Shown here: positions 40,879-50,427 of the stretch, piece by piece | How positions within the stretch are numbered: the stretch's first letter is position 1 | Layout of the letters: each line of letters begins with the position of its first letter | From: Rhodococcus sp. IEGM 1381 | GTDB taxonomy: Bacteria; Actinomycetota; Actinomycetes; Mycobacteriales; Mycobacteriaceae | Reading direction: 5' to 3' | Assembly: GCF_030056795.1 (NCBI RefSeq) | Contig: NZ_JASHKQ010000007.1 | Coordinates: 62,001 to 126,000 of the forward strand | DNA: 64,000 nucleotides | Made by a program: the position numbers and the translations under genes | Notes under the pieces: model-generated | Told to the model about the DNA's origin: nothing | The model's input: the letters and a program-made list of their open reading frames with translations, nothing else | Database searches by the model: none

Positions 40879-42405
40879 GTGGACAAAATGTCACCTATGA
40901 ATGTGCTCGACGCCTTCGACGACGTCTATCTGTCCGCGGCGCGACCCGAACTCGTCGCGGGAAGGCGCTCTTCGACGCGGTCTCTGCGGTGGGTTCATGC
41001 CAGCGAGCAACTCGACATCGCACCGCTCTTGCGCGGCGGGGAGCTGATTCTGATGGAAGGTGTGTACTTCGGTGCGTGCTCCGACGCCGATCTGGTGACG
41101 TACCTCGAGTCGGTGAATGCCGCGGGAGTCGTCGGAATCGCGGTGGAGACGGGGGGAACCCTCGACGTGATTCCGCCGCTTCTGGTCGAGCATGCCGAAC
41201 GGATCGGCTTTCCAGTGGTGCATCTCCGACGCCGTGTGCCGTTCGTACAGGTATGCGAGAGCATCAACAGCCAACTTGCCGACTCCGCTCTGCGTCGGCT
41301 GCAGATGGCAAACCGTATGTCTCGGTTGCTGTCGGCCTCGATCGAAACGGACGGAGCGGTGGACGCCGTTCTCGATGTGCTCGGCGTCGAGACTCGTTCG
41401 TCGGTGACGCTGCATTCGGCCTCGGGAGATCTGATCGGGCAATCCGGACTCGTCACCGAGCCATCGGATTTCACCACATTCGAGGTGCCCGTCACCAGTG
41501 GCGGTCGGGACGTCGCGGTGTTGACCGTGGCTCCAGGCCCCGATGCCGACATCTACTCGATTAACGCCGGCTTGGAGAGAGCTCCGGAAATCCTGTCGAT
41601 CGCGTTGCTCAGCGCACGCCCGGCCAGGGTGGAAGACCGACTGCGTACCCGCTTCTTCTCACTGTTGTCAGCGATGAATTACCCTGCCTCCGATGTCACC
41701 GACCATCTCGACGGCGTCGCCGAGCGCATGGGTATGCCGGAGTACGACGCCTACCTGACAGTGTCGGTCGAATTCGACGACGACCCGGCCGCGGACACGT
41801 TGCAGCGCACGCTGGGGTCGGTGTCACCGAACAACTGGTGTCAGAAGATCGGCGACCGACACGTCGCGGTTCTCGGTTTCGCCGGCCAGGAGATGCTCGA
41901 CGCTCAACGGCCGGTTGTGCTGTCGATGTTGCAGGCGACGCAGTTGCGTATTCGGCGAGCAGGTGTCGGTCCGGGAGCCTCCGACCGCCACGGTCTGCGC
42001 CGGTGTTTCAGCACGGCCACAGCAGTGCTCGCGCTGGACCTCGGCCCTCACGACCGCATCCGCGATGCGCGCAATTTCGCGCTTGCCCTACTGGTGGAGT
42101 CGATGTCGGGGGAATCCACTGTCGAGAAGTTCGTCCACGATCAGATCGGAACACTGCTCGCACACGATCGAGAACGGCACGGAGAGCTGTTTGCGACCTT
42201 GCTGGCCTACATCACCCACTGGGGTAGTAAGACCGAGACCGCGAAAAGCCTTCGTATACAAAGGCAGACGCTCTACAAGCGGCTCGAGAAGTTGTTCGAC
42301 GTTCTCGGTCCGCTACCGGCGGGGTCCCCTCGCTTTGCCGGAATCGCCACAGCGGTGTTTCTCGAACAGGCCCGCCGCCAAGGCCGTGTCGGCCTCGGCA
42401 GCTGA
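40879..42405 (+). CDS. PucR family transcriptional regulator
   Basis: 508 residues from GTG 40879. N-terminal PucR domain (about 5-130; HASEQLDIAPLLRGGELILM, GFPVVHLRRRVPF), a middle effector region, and a C-terminal PucR-type HTH (HWGSKTETAKSLRIQRQTLY, about residues 448-475). PucR regulators switch on purine or other nitrogen-compound catabolic genes. It is divergent from the NCS1 permease/amidohydrolase genes with an inverted repeat between them, so it probably controls that module in response to the imported compound. Confidence 0.9.
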   Translation: MDKMSPMNVLDAFDDVYLSAARPELVAGRRSSTRSLRWVHASEQLDIAPLLRGGELILMEGVYFGACSDADLVTYLESVNAAGVVGIAVETGGTLDVIPPLLVEHAERIGFPVVHLRRRVPFVQVCESINSQLADSALRRLQMANRMSRLLSASIETDGAVDAVLDVLGVETRSSVTLHSASGDLIGQSGLVTEPSDFTTFEVPVTSGGRDVAVLTVAPGPDADIYSINAGLERAPEILSIALLSARPARVEDRLRTRFFSLLSAMNYPASDVTDHLDGVAERMGMPEYDAYLTVSVEFDDDPAADTLQRTLGSVSPNNWCQKIGDRHVAVLGFAGQEMLDAQRPVVLSMLQATQLRIRRAGVGPGASDRHGLRRCFSTATAVLALDLGPHDRIRDARNFALALLVESMSGESTVEKFVHDQIGTLLAHDRERHGELFATLLAYITHWGSKTETAKSLRIQRQTLYKRLEKLFDVLGPLPAGSPRFAGIATAVFLEQARRQGRVGLGS

Positions 42406-42424
42406 CCCGTCGAACTCGGGAACT

Positions 42425-43969
42425 TCAGACCTCGGCGTCGACCTTGTTCGGCTCGCCCCGCCGCATGGCCATGTAGTCGGACAGTTCACGCTTGACGACC
42501 GGCAACAGCAGGTACAGGCCCGTGATGTTGACCAGCGCCAGCAAGAACAGGGTGGCGTCGGCGAAGTCGAGGACCGATCCGAGCGAGAGCACCGTCCCGA
42601 TGACGGTGAACACGCAGAACATGATGTTGAAGAAGCTGCGCGAGAGGCGACTACGCCCGAACAGCGACGTCCAGGCCTGCAGTCCGTAGTACGCCCAGGT
42701 GATCGCTGTCGACAGAGCGAACAGCGCCACCGCCAGGGTCAGCACGTACGGGAACCACGGCAGCACGGTCTCGAAGGCGTCCGAGGTGAGCGTCACTCCG
42801 CCTGCCGGCAGTTCGCCGGTCTCGGCGACGATGGCACGCTGATCCTGCCAGGAGACGGTGTTGGCGATGACGATGGTCAGTGCGGTAGCGGTACAGATGA
42901 CGACGGTGTCGATGAAGGGCTCGAGCATCGCCACGAAGCCCTCGGTGACCGGATGCCTGGTCTTGACGGCCGAGTGCGCGATGGCCGCCGAACCCAGTCC
43001 GGCCTCGTTCGAGAACGCGGCGCGCTGGAATCCGATGATCATGACGCCGAGTACGCCGCCGGCCACACCCTCGGGCGAGAACGCACCTTCGAAAATGGCG
43101 GTGAACGCCGTGGGGACAGAACGGAAGTTGACGGCGATGACGACGCCGCACGCGACGATGTAGATCAGCGCCATGGACGGTACGAGCTTGGCGGTCACCG
43201 CCGAGATCGACTTCATTCCGCCGATGATGACCAGTCCGATGATCAGCGCGACGACGATACCGAACACGGCCTTGGCTCCGTCGGAGCCGAGGAATCCGTC
43301 CTCGCCGCCGGTGACCGAACGGACCTGTGCGTACGTCTGATTGGCCTGAAACATGTTGCCGCCGCTGATGGCGAAGAACGTGATGACGATGGCGTAGAAG
43401 ACGGCCATGACCTTGCCGACCTTGGCCAGTCCCCGCTCTGCGAGACCCTTGGTCAGGTATTTCATGGGCCCACCGGAGACGGTGCCGTCCTCGTTGATGT
43501 CTCGGTACTTCACACCGAGCGTGCACTCGACGAACTTCGATGCCATGCCCAACAGGCCTGCGAGGATCATCCAGAGGGTGGCACCCGGTCCACCGAGCGT
43601 CACTGCGACGGCGACACCGGCGATGTTGCCGAGTCCGACGGTTCCGGACACCGCGGCGGTGAGAGCTCTGAAGTGGCTGACTTCACCGGGCGCGTCCGCC
43701 TCGTCCTCCTTGCCGCTGACGAGAATCAACGCTCTCTTGATTCCGCGGACCTGGATGAACTTGAACGCCACCGTGAAGACGACGGCACCGACGATGAGCC
43801 AGAGGACGATCAGTGGAACGGCGGCTCCACCGATATTCACGGTGAAGAAGACGACATTCGACACGGCAGCGGAGATCGGATCGAAGGCATTGTTGATCGC
43901 CGTCTCGATGGAGCTGATCGTGCCTCCGTCCGCGGCCAGCACATCGGTTGCGAGGGGGTGGAAGCTCAT
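42425..43969 (-). CDS. AGCS family alanine/glycine:cation (Na+) symporter
   Basis: 514 residues from ATG 43969. About eleven membrane helices. AGCS signatures are present: HFRALTAAVSGTVGLGNIAGVAVAV, GGPGATLWMILAGLLGMASKFVECTLGVKYR, FSNEAGLGSAAIAHSAVKT. It imports alanine or glycine with Na+ or H+. No Shine-Dalgarno is visible at this start, so it may be leaderless or slightly misplaced. It lies downstream of the EAL gene on the same strand; transcription could be independent. Confidence 0.93.
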   Translation of the reverse strand: MSFHPLATDVLAADGGTISSIETAINNAFDPISAAVSNVVFFTVNIGGAAVPLIVLWLIVGAVVFTVAFKFIQVRGIKRALILVSGKEDEADAPGEVSHFRALTAAVSGTVGLGNIAGVAVAVTLGGPGATLWMILAGLLGMASKFVECTLGVKYRDINEDGTVSGGPMKYLTKGLAERGLAKVGKVMAVFYAIVITFFAISGGNMFQANQTYAQVRSVTGGEDGFLGSDGAKAVFGIVVALIIGLVIIGGMKSISAVTAKLVPSMALIYIVACGVVIAVNFRSVPTAFTAIFEGAFSPEGVAGGVLGVMIIGFQRAAFSNEAGLGSAAIAHSAVKTRHPVTEGFVAMLEPFIDTVVICTATALTIVIANTVSWQDQRAIVAETGELPAGGVTLTSDAFETVLPWFPYVLTLAVALFALSTAITWAYYGLQAWTSLFGRSRLSRSFFNIMFCVFTVIGTVLSLGSVLDFADATLFLLALVNITGLYLLLPVVKRELSDYMAMRRGEPNKVDAEV

Positions 43970-44061
43970 GGCTTCGAGTGAACAGCACGTGGACGGCAGA
44001 GGACGCGATTTACCGAATTTCGAGCAATAATTTACGTGATCTTGACCAGAAGCCCGCGGGC

Positions 44062-45315
44062 TCACACCGCAGTTCTGGCGGGTATTCGTCTCAAAAGCAC
44101 TGTTGCAGCATCCAGTACGACATGACGGTCGTAGGTGAGGCGGTAGTCGTACTTCGGGGTGCCGTCCTCGGCCATGCCTCGCTCCACCGCGATGAGCGCC
44201 ACGCTCGACATCGGAGCCACGATCACGATCGAACGTTCCAGCGCCAATGGCTCGTCCGCGCCCACGACCACAGTCCGGAAGCCGGGGGCAGACGGCGCGG
44301 CGTGCGAATCGAAGACAGCCGTCAACGCGGTACGTGCGGCAAGGTCTTCGAAGATCGCCTGGCGCGCAGGCGTCAGGCCGGTGGACGCGCTCACTGTCGC
44401 CAGTACGACAGTCGAGGAACCGGTGCCGTAGGCACTGTGCAGCAAACTGTTCTCGATGGCGTCGAGCAGTGCCGAATCCGCTTGCCGGCGGGCACCGAGC
44501 GAATGGGTGAGCCCGTACGGAGTGACTGCCACGGGGGCACGCACGGTCACCGTTCCATCCAGATCGAGCGAACGGACCGGCTCGAGCACCTCCCCGAAAT
44601 CCGGGAGAGCCTCCGGTGCGCCGTAGAGGTATCCCTGCCCCAGAAGCGCGCCCATGGCTCGCGCAGAATACTCGTGGTTCTCGGTTTCGATTCCCTCGGC
44701 GAGGACCAGGGCACCGGTGCGTTCGGCCTCTGCGGCAACGGCAGCAACGATGGCGGCGGTCTCGTTGCTCGACCGCCCCTGCACGAGTGCCATGTCCAGC
44801 TTGATCACGTCGGGACGCAGCAGTGGGATCAGCGCCAGGCTGGAGGAATCTGCCCCCACATCGTCGATGGCGACTCGCCACCCCAGGTTTCGAGCGTGCT
44901 CGGCCGCCCTCAGCAGACCGGCCGGATCACCCATCAGGTCTCGCTCGGTGATTTCGACGATGATGGACAGCCGCGACGCGTTCGCAAGAATCGGTAGGTA
45001 GTCCCGAGGAGGCGGTGCATCGAGGGCGATGGGTTCGGCATTGACGAACAGTGCGAGCTGGTCGGGATAGCCGGACTCGACGGCACCGTGCAGGGCGCTC
45101 GCTCTGCACCGCCAGTCGAAGTCGGTAGTCACACCCTGCTCTCGTGCGGCGCGCAGAAGTTCCTGCGGAGCAATGGACGGACCGTCGCCGCTGGTCCGCA
45201 CGAGGGCCTCGTACCCCACCACGGCGCGGTCGTCCAGAGAGACTATCGGCTGGTAGGCCGACGTGATATCGATCGACATCGGCGAGATCTGCGCATTCGT
45301 CGATTGGGGACGCAT
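44062..45315 (-). CDS. EAL-domain c-di-GMP phosphodiesterase with C-terminal sensor-like domain
   Basis: 417 residues from ATG 45315 (AGGAAGG 7 bp upstream); TTG 45342 is a poorer alternative. EAL domain at about 15-245 with the catalytic set present: Glu36 in YEALVR, LFVNAEP, VEITER, IDDVGAD, IKLD, AEGIE and GQGY. So it is probably an active phosphodiesterase that cleaves c-di-GMP. The C-terminal about 165 residues (from LGARRQADSALLDAI) resemble a ligand-sensing (DICT-like) domain. No partner diguanylate cyclase is in the window. The loop-6 motif is DDVG instead of DDFG. Confidence 0.9.
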   Translation of the reverse strand: MRPQSTNAQISPMSIDITSAYQPIVSLDDRAVVGYEALVRTSGDGPSIAPQELLRAAREQGVTTDFDWRCRASALHGAVESGYPDQLALFVNAEPIALDAPPPRDYLPILANASRLSIIVEITERDLMGDPAGLLRAAEHARNLGWRVAIDDVGADSSSLALIPLLRPDVIKLDMALVQGRSSNETAAIVAAVAAEAERTGALVLAEGIETENHEYSARAMGALLGQGYLYGAPEALPDFGEVLEPVRSLDLDGTVTVRAPVAVTPYGLTHSLGARRQADSALLDAIENSLLHSAYGTGSSTVVLATVSASTGLTPARQAIFEDLAARTALTAVFDSHAAPSAPGFRTVVVGADEPLALERSIVIVAPMSSVALIAVERGMAEDGTPKYDYRLTYDRHVVLDAATVLLRRIPARTAV

Positions 45316-45469
45316 GGGTAGGACCTTCCTCGACGCTTGCACGATCTGTCCCCCACCCGGTAGATCATCATGCCCGACAGAACGCAGTATCGAGAACGCA
45401 CTGCACTCCGAACGACAATTGGTTGGCTATAAGGTGCTCGGAGTAGTCGACGAACGGCGGTGAATCACG

Positions 45470-46771
45470 ATGGACGAGGATGCCCGTTCTCGCGCTGCTC
45501 AGGATCGCCTGTTCGCGGGTCGATATCGACTGGGCGCAGTTCTCGGGCGCGGCGCGATGGCCGACGTCGTTCACGCAGAAGACCAGGTCCTCGGCAGGTC
45601 GGTGGCAGTGAAGATATTCCGCCACGTCGATCCGGTGGACACGGTCCACCGGATCGACGCAGAGATTCGCACCCTGGCGTCGCTGTCGCACCCGGGCCTG
45701 GTCACGTTGTACGACGCAGGGACTGCGCAGGACGCCAGAGGAATTCCGTCGCCCTACCTGGTGATGGAATTGATCGACGGGCCGACGCTGAACAGCTTTC
45801 GGCTGAACAGGCCGATGCCCGCCGTCCACGTCGCGCGCATCGGAAGCGAGATGGCCGAGGCGCTCGCGTACATCCACGACCGGGGTGTGGTGCACCGAGA
45901 CATCAAACCAGCCAACATCCTGATCGCGCACGCCCCGGACTCAGGTGCGGGGCAGTGCGTCAAACTGGCCGATTTCGGCATCGCCCGCGTTGTCGACTCC
46001 GAGCGACTCACCGAGCACGGCACCACAGTCGGAACCGCGCACTATCTCAGCCCGGAACAGGCGACGGGTACGTCTGCGGGTCCACCCACCGACATCTACA
46101 CGCTCGGCCTCGTTCTCATCGAGTGCCTCACCGGCACAATGGTATTCGAGGGCAGCGCGGTGGCCGCCGCGGTGGCGCGACTACACCGTGATCCCGCCGT
46201 TCCCGAGGAGCTCGGGCCGGAGTGGCACTCGCTGCTGACGGCTATGACGTCTCGGCAGGCGGAGGATCGTCCGGACGCAGCTGCGGTCGCGCACCGACTG
46301 CGCAGGATCGTCCGAAGTGCGACCCCACTCCCCCCGACTGCCGTGATACCTGTCGAGCGCACGAACGTAGTTGCGGCCGTTGATCCGGTTGGCACCGCAC
46401 GCCATCCTCGGCGTCGACGGTGGATCGTTCCTGGAGCGGCCGCGCTCGTCCTTGCGCTCGCAGCGGGGATCATCTGGATCGCGTCCAGCGTGAGCGACGA
46501 CCCGGGTCAGGTGCCTGCTTCGACACCGACACCGACACCGAACGAGTCGACGATCGCCGTGCCCACGACACAGGTGCCGGAGCCTTCGGCAACCACCTTC
46601 TCGAACCCATCCGACGCCGAGATCACACCATCGTCGAATCCGGTGCTGATCCAACCCGCCGCACCACAGCAGAACGAAAGCCCCGGGACCGGTAACGGCA
46701 ACAAAGGCAACGGCAACGGCAACTCCGGCAACGGCAATTCGGGTCCGGGAAACCCCGGTCGAGGAAACTGA
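45470..46771 (+). CDS. membrane Ser/Thr protein kinase
   Basis: 433 residues. Cytoplasmic kinase domain (about 19-290) with all catalytic residues: GRGAMADV, Lys48 in VAVKIF, HRD 142-144, DFG 168-170, and an activation loop ending GTAHYLSPEQ. A single membrane helix follows (about 325-346). The outside part is short, Pro/Thr/Ser-rich and ends in a Gly-Asn-rich low-complexity tail (GNGNKGNGNGNSGNGN). Active Hanks-type kinase; without PASTA domains, so not PknB. It might be one of the kinases that phosphorylate GarA, an inference only. Confidence 0.93.
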   Translation: MDEDARSRAAQDRLFAGRYRLGAVLGRGAMADVVHAEDQVLGRSVAVKIFRHVDPVDTVHRIDAEIRTLASLSHPGLVTLYDAGTAQDARGIPSPYLVMELIDGPTLNSFRLNRPMPAVHVARIGSEMAEALAYIHDRGVVHRDIKPANILIAHAPDSGAGQCVKLADFGIARVVDSERLTEHGTTVGTAHYLSPEQATGTSAGPPTDIYTLGLVLIECLTGTMVFEGSAVAAAVARLHRDPAVPEELGPEWHSLLTAMTSRQAEDRPDAAAVAHRLRRIVRSATPLPPTAVIPVERTNVVAAVDPVGTARHPRRRRWIVPGAAALVLALAAGIIWIASSVSDDPGQVPASTPTPTPNESTIAVPTTQVPEPSATTFSNPSDAEITPSSNPVLIQPAAPQQNESPGTGNGNKGNGNGNSGNGNSGPGNPGRGN

Positions 46772-46799
46772 GCAGGCCCACCACGTGATCGGAGCAGCT

Positions 46800-48134
46800 A
46801 TGACCCATTTCGACACGATCGTGGTGGGAGCAGGAATATCCGGTGCTACCGCAGCCAGGATTCTGCACCGTGCGGGTCGGCGAGTCGTCGTTCTCGAGGC
46901 TCGCGATCGCGTGGGCGGTCGTGTGTGGACCGTGCGCGGCGACGGCGACACCCTCGACGTCGGTGCGTCCTGGATTCACGGGATCGACAACAACCCCCTC
47001 GCCGACGCCGTGCGCGCTTTCGGCATACGGACAGCCGAGTTCACCGTGGGCAGCTATCAACCGGATGGTCGACCCATCGCGTACTACTCCCCCACCGGTG
47101 CCAGATTGAGCGAGTCCGCGGCCGCACGGTTTGCCGCCGACGTTCACGACTTCGACGGTCTGTTCGCCAGGACCGTTGCCGAGTCTCCTCCACGGACATC
47201 GTTCGGTGATGCAGTGGAAAGAACTCTGACTCGACTGAATTGGGACAGCGACCGCTTGGACCGAGTGCGCGAATTCCTCGGCCACCGAGCCGAGGAACAG
47301 CTGGGGGTCGACCGGGGGGATCTCGACGCACACGGTTTGGACGACGACGCCATCGACGGCGACGAGGTGGTGTTTCCCGACGGCTACGACGAACTCGCGG
47401 TCCGTCTCACCGAGGGACTGGACATTCGACTCGAGCACGAGGTCACGCAGGTCAGCTGGCGCGAAGACGGAGTCGTCGTGACAACCGCAGCAGGCTCCTT
47501 CTCGGCTGATCGCGCTGTGGTGACAGTGCCGATCGGGGTACTCAAGTCGCCGAATTTCGGCGTCGAACCGCCACTACCAGAACCTGTTTCGGGTGCGCTG
47601 GACCGGCTCGCAATGAACGCCTTCGAGAAAGTGTTCCTCCAGTTCCCGGTCAAGTTCTGGGACGAGAACGTCTACGCCATACGGCAGCAGGGCGAGGCCG
47701 GTCGCTGGTGGCACTCGTGGTACGACGTGACACAGCCGGATGGCAGGCCCACTCTTCTGACCTTCGCAGCGGGGCCGTGTGGACAGGAGACCCGACGCTG
47801 GTCGGACGAACGTATCGGGGACTCGATCGTCCACACGTTGCGTGGCATCTACGGCGACCGCGTCGTCGCGCCGGACAGTGTGTATGTCACTCGGTGGCAG
47901 GACGATCCGTTCTCGTATGGTTCGTACTCCTACATGACCGTCGGTTCGCAGACGCGCGATCATGACGATCTCGCCACGCCGATCGGCGGTGTGCTGCATC
48001 TCGCGGGTGAGGCCACCTGGACCGAAGACCCGGCAACAGTCACCGCCGCAATGAAGTCAGGACATCGCGCTGCAGAACGAATCCTGGGCAGTACCGTTCC
48101 GTTCAGCGACCTCTGGACCTTGTCGGACGCGTGA
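46800..48134 (+). CDS. flavin-dependent amine oxidase
   Basis: 444 residues from ATG 46800 (CGGAG 5 bp upstream; an in-frame GTG lies 15 bp earlier). FAD-binding motif VVGAGISGATAARIL at residues 8-22, then LEARDRVGGRVWT, and the C-terminal block HLAGEATWTEDPATVTAAMKSG that closes the flavin site. Members of the flavin monoamine/polyamine oxidase group oxidise amines to imines with O2. The substrate is unknown. Independent of the kinase gene, which ends 28 bp before it. Confidence 0.93.
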   Translation: MTHFDTIVVGAGISGATAARILHRAGRRVVVLEARDRVGGRVWTVRGDGDTLDVGASWIHGIDNNPLADAVRAFGIRTAEFTVGSYQPDGRPIAYYSPTGARLSESAAARFAADVHDFDGLFARTVAESPPRTSFGDAVERTLTRLNWDSDRLDRVREFLGHRAEEQLGVDRGDLDAHGLDDDAIDGDEVVFPDGYDELAVRLTEGLDIRLEHEVTQVSWREDGVVVTTAAGSFSADRAVVTVPIGVLKSPNFGVEPPLPEPVSGALDRLAMNAFEKVFLQFPVKFWDENVYAIRQQGEAGRWWHSWYDVTQPDGRPTLLTFAAGPCGQETRRWSDERIGDSIVHTLRGIYGDRVVAPDSVYVTRWQDDPFSYGSYSYMTVGSQTRDHDDLATPIGGVLHLAGEATWTEDPATVTAAMKSGHRAAERILGSTVPFSDLWTLSDA

Positions 48135-48348
48135 GACGTCGTGCAACGATCGGGCGTTATGGGTCGTGCGCACCGAGTTGTCGGCCATCGAGAACCGAGT
48201 TCGGCCGATTCCACCCCCGAAACCGTGCACCGGGATTAGCATAGCGATTTCATCCAGGCGGATGACCCGTTCCAAGCGCTCGCCGCCATCCCCTGGTCGG
48301 TGCTGATGCGGCGTTGTAGTCCGCCTCGGCGGGCACGGGGGTAGGGCC

Positions 48349-50412
48349 ATGGTTTCGGACGTCATCGACTGCAAGGTTGTGTTCGCACACGACGTCGAGC
48401 AGGTATGCGAGGTCTTGAGCGCGGTCGAGTTGTTCCCACGCTACTTCCCCGGTCTCGAATACTGCACACTGCGTGAAACCGCCACCGGGTATCGATGCGG
48501 CGTCGGCGGCGCCGAGCACAATCTCGAGCTCGTGGTGAACCGGCGCAATCAACCGATCATCACCATCGAGCACACCCAATCCGGCGGTTTCGTCAGATTC
48601 ACCCTCAGCAGGCGATCGGCCGGTGAGACGAAGATCGATGTCACTGTGTTCAAGGCGGGTCTCGGCGGGGCCTACGCACCCCAGCCCGAACACAACCGCG
48701 CGGTCGTCGACTGGGTCATGGGAGGTCTTCGCAGACTGGAGAATTCTCTTTCCGGCACCGCTGACTCCATTGTGTCGAACAGCGGCGACTCCCGGTCGCT
48801 GCAATTGGCGATCCTGAAGACGATGGTGGGAACAGGCGTCGTCCGTGCCGCACGTCCCGATCGCGCGTATCGGCAGTTGAACTCGCTGGCGAAGTGGGGC
48901 TTCACATTGGGAGGCGGATTCGCGGCCGCTACGGCGAAGTCACCGGACGAGATAGCCGTTGTCGACGACCGAGGGACCCGTACGTTCGCGGAGATCCACC
49001 ACCGGTCACACCGCATCGCAGCAGGTCTCGATGCATCGGGGATTCGTCCCGGGAGCACGGTCGGAATTCTGGCCCGCAACCATTCGGCCATGATCGAATG
49101 CACTGTGGCGTGCGGCATGCTCGGAGTCGAGGTCGTGCTTCTCAACACCGGTCTCGCGGCGCGTCAGATCGAGGCGATTGCCGCCCGCCACCAGCTCCGA
49201 ATGCTGTTCGTGGACGACGAATTCGACTCGATGGTTCGATACCTACCGGACGACGTCACCCGAGTCAGTCTCTCCTCTCGTACCGCCATTCCGCGTCGGC
49301 GCACCCTCGAACATTTCGTCGCACCCCCGTCTGCCACATTCGTGCGGCCGGATCGCCCTGGGTCGGTCGTCGTGTTGACATCTGGGACCAGCGGGTCGCC
49401 GAAGGGCGCGCTCCGTCCCACCCCGAGGGGCTTCGGCACCATCGCCGCCATGTTGTCTCGGATGCCTCTCAAGACGAACGAGCGGATGCTCATCGCAGCA
49501 CCTATGTTTCATAGCTGGGGGCTCGCAGCCCTGCAGATCAGCACTTCCTTGCGAGCCACGGTGGTGCTCCAGGATCGATTCGATGCCGAAGACTGCCTGC
49601 GTGCAGTCGAGGATAATCGATGCACCTCGTTGATAGCTGTACCGATCATGCTGCAACGAATCCTCGATCTGCCAGAGTCGGTGCGATCCCGTTACGACAC
49701 CTCCAGTCTGCGCGTCGTCGCCTGCAGCGGTTCCGCGTTGACCGGGTCGACAGTCAGCCGATTCATGAACGTCTTCGGCGATATTCTCTACAACTTCTAC
49801 GGTTCCACCGAGGTCTCGTGGGCCACGATCGCCACCCCCGACGACCTACGCGCGTCACCTGGCACCGCAGGACGTCCGCCGCTCGGCACGACGATCGCGG
49901 TGCTCGACGCCGAGGGCACCCCAGTGCCGGTGGGAAGCCTCGGCCGCATTTTCGTCGGAAACGACATGTTGTTCGACGGCTACACCAACGCCGAACCCCC
50001 GCCCACCGCGTCGGCTCGTGGAGCCGCGTTGATGGACACCGGAGATCTCGGGTACATCGACTGCAACGGGCGGTTGTTCGTGTGCGGCAGGGACGACGAG
50101 ATGATCATTTCCGGAGGCGAGAACGTATTTCCGGGACCAGTCGAGGATGCAATCGCCAATCTCCCTCAGGTCGGCGAGGTCGCAGTTGTCGGTGTGCCCG
50201 ACAGCGAGTACGGGCAACGTCTTGCAGCGTTCGTCGTCGGCCGCGGTGCGGCAGGTCTCGATGCAGACATGGTGCGCGCCTACATTCGAAACCGGCTGAG
50301 CCGCTTCTGCGTTCCCCGAGACATCACGTTCCTCGACGAACTCCCCCGTACTGCGACCGGCAAGGTCATCAAAAGGATGCTGATCGAACCCCCGACCGCC
50401 GCCGGAATGTGA
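48349..50412 (+). CDS. SRPBCC-AMP ligase fusion, acyl-CoA synthetase-like
   Basis: 687 residues. The first about 150 residues look like a SRPBCC/polyketide-cyclase-type lipid-binding domain (FAHDVEQVCEVLSAVELFPRYF, GGFVRFTLSRRSAGETKIDV). The rest is a full AMP-binding enzyme: TSGTSGSPKGAL near residue 345, FYGSTEVSW, DTGDLGYID, and the C-terminal lysine motif RTATGKVIKR. A ligase with an N-terminal SRPBCC domain is unusual and suggests that the lipid-binding fold delivers or selects the acyl substrate. The ATG follows GGGGGTAGGG. The substrate is not predictable. Confidence 0.88.
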   Translation: MVSDVIDCKVVFAHDVEQVCEVLSAVELFPRYFPGLEYCTLRETATGYRCGVGGAEHNLELVVNRRNQPIITIEHTQSGGFVRFTLSRRSAGETKIDVTVFKAGLGGAYAPQPEHNRAVVDWVMGGLRRLENSLSGTADSIVSNSGDSRSLQLAILKTMVGTGVVRAARPDRAYRQLNSLAKWGFTLGGGFAAATAKSPDEIAVVDDRGTRTFAEIHHRSHRIAAGLDASGIRPGSTVGILARNHSAMIECTVACGMLGVEVVLLNTGLAARQIEAIAARHQLRMLFVDDEFDSMVRYLPDDVTRVSLSSRTAIPRRRTLEHFVAPPSATFVRPDRPGSVVVLTSGTSGSPKGALRPTPRGFGTIAAMLSRMPLKTNERMLIAAPMFHSWGLAALQISTSLRATVVLQDRFDAEDCLRAVEDNRCTSLIAVPIMLQRILDLPESVRSRYDTSSLRVVACSGSALTGSTVSRFMNVFGDILYNFYGSTEVSWATIATPDDLRASPGTAGRPPLGTTIAVLDAEGTPVPVGSLGRIFVGNDMLFDGYTNAEPPPTASARGAALMDTGDLGYIDCNGRLFVCGRDDEMIISGGENVFPGPVEDAIANLPQVGEVAVVGVPDSEYGQRLAAFVVGRGAAGLDADMVRAYIRNRLSRFCVPRDITFLDELPRTATGKVIKRMLIEPPTAAGM

Positions 50413-50427
50413 ACCGGGCGTCGTCCC

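Noticed and set aside
41915..43981. 688-residue open frame on the plus strand opposite the AGCS symporter and the end of pucR
   Set aside because: Its translation is Asp/Glu/Gly/His-rich low complexity; the opposite strand encodes a clear symporter and the first part is a shifted frame of pucR.
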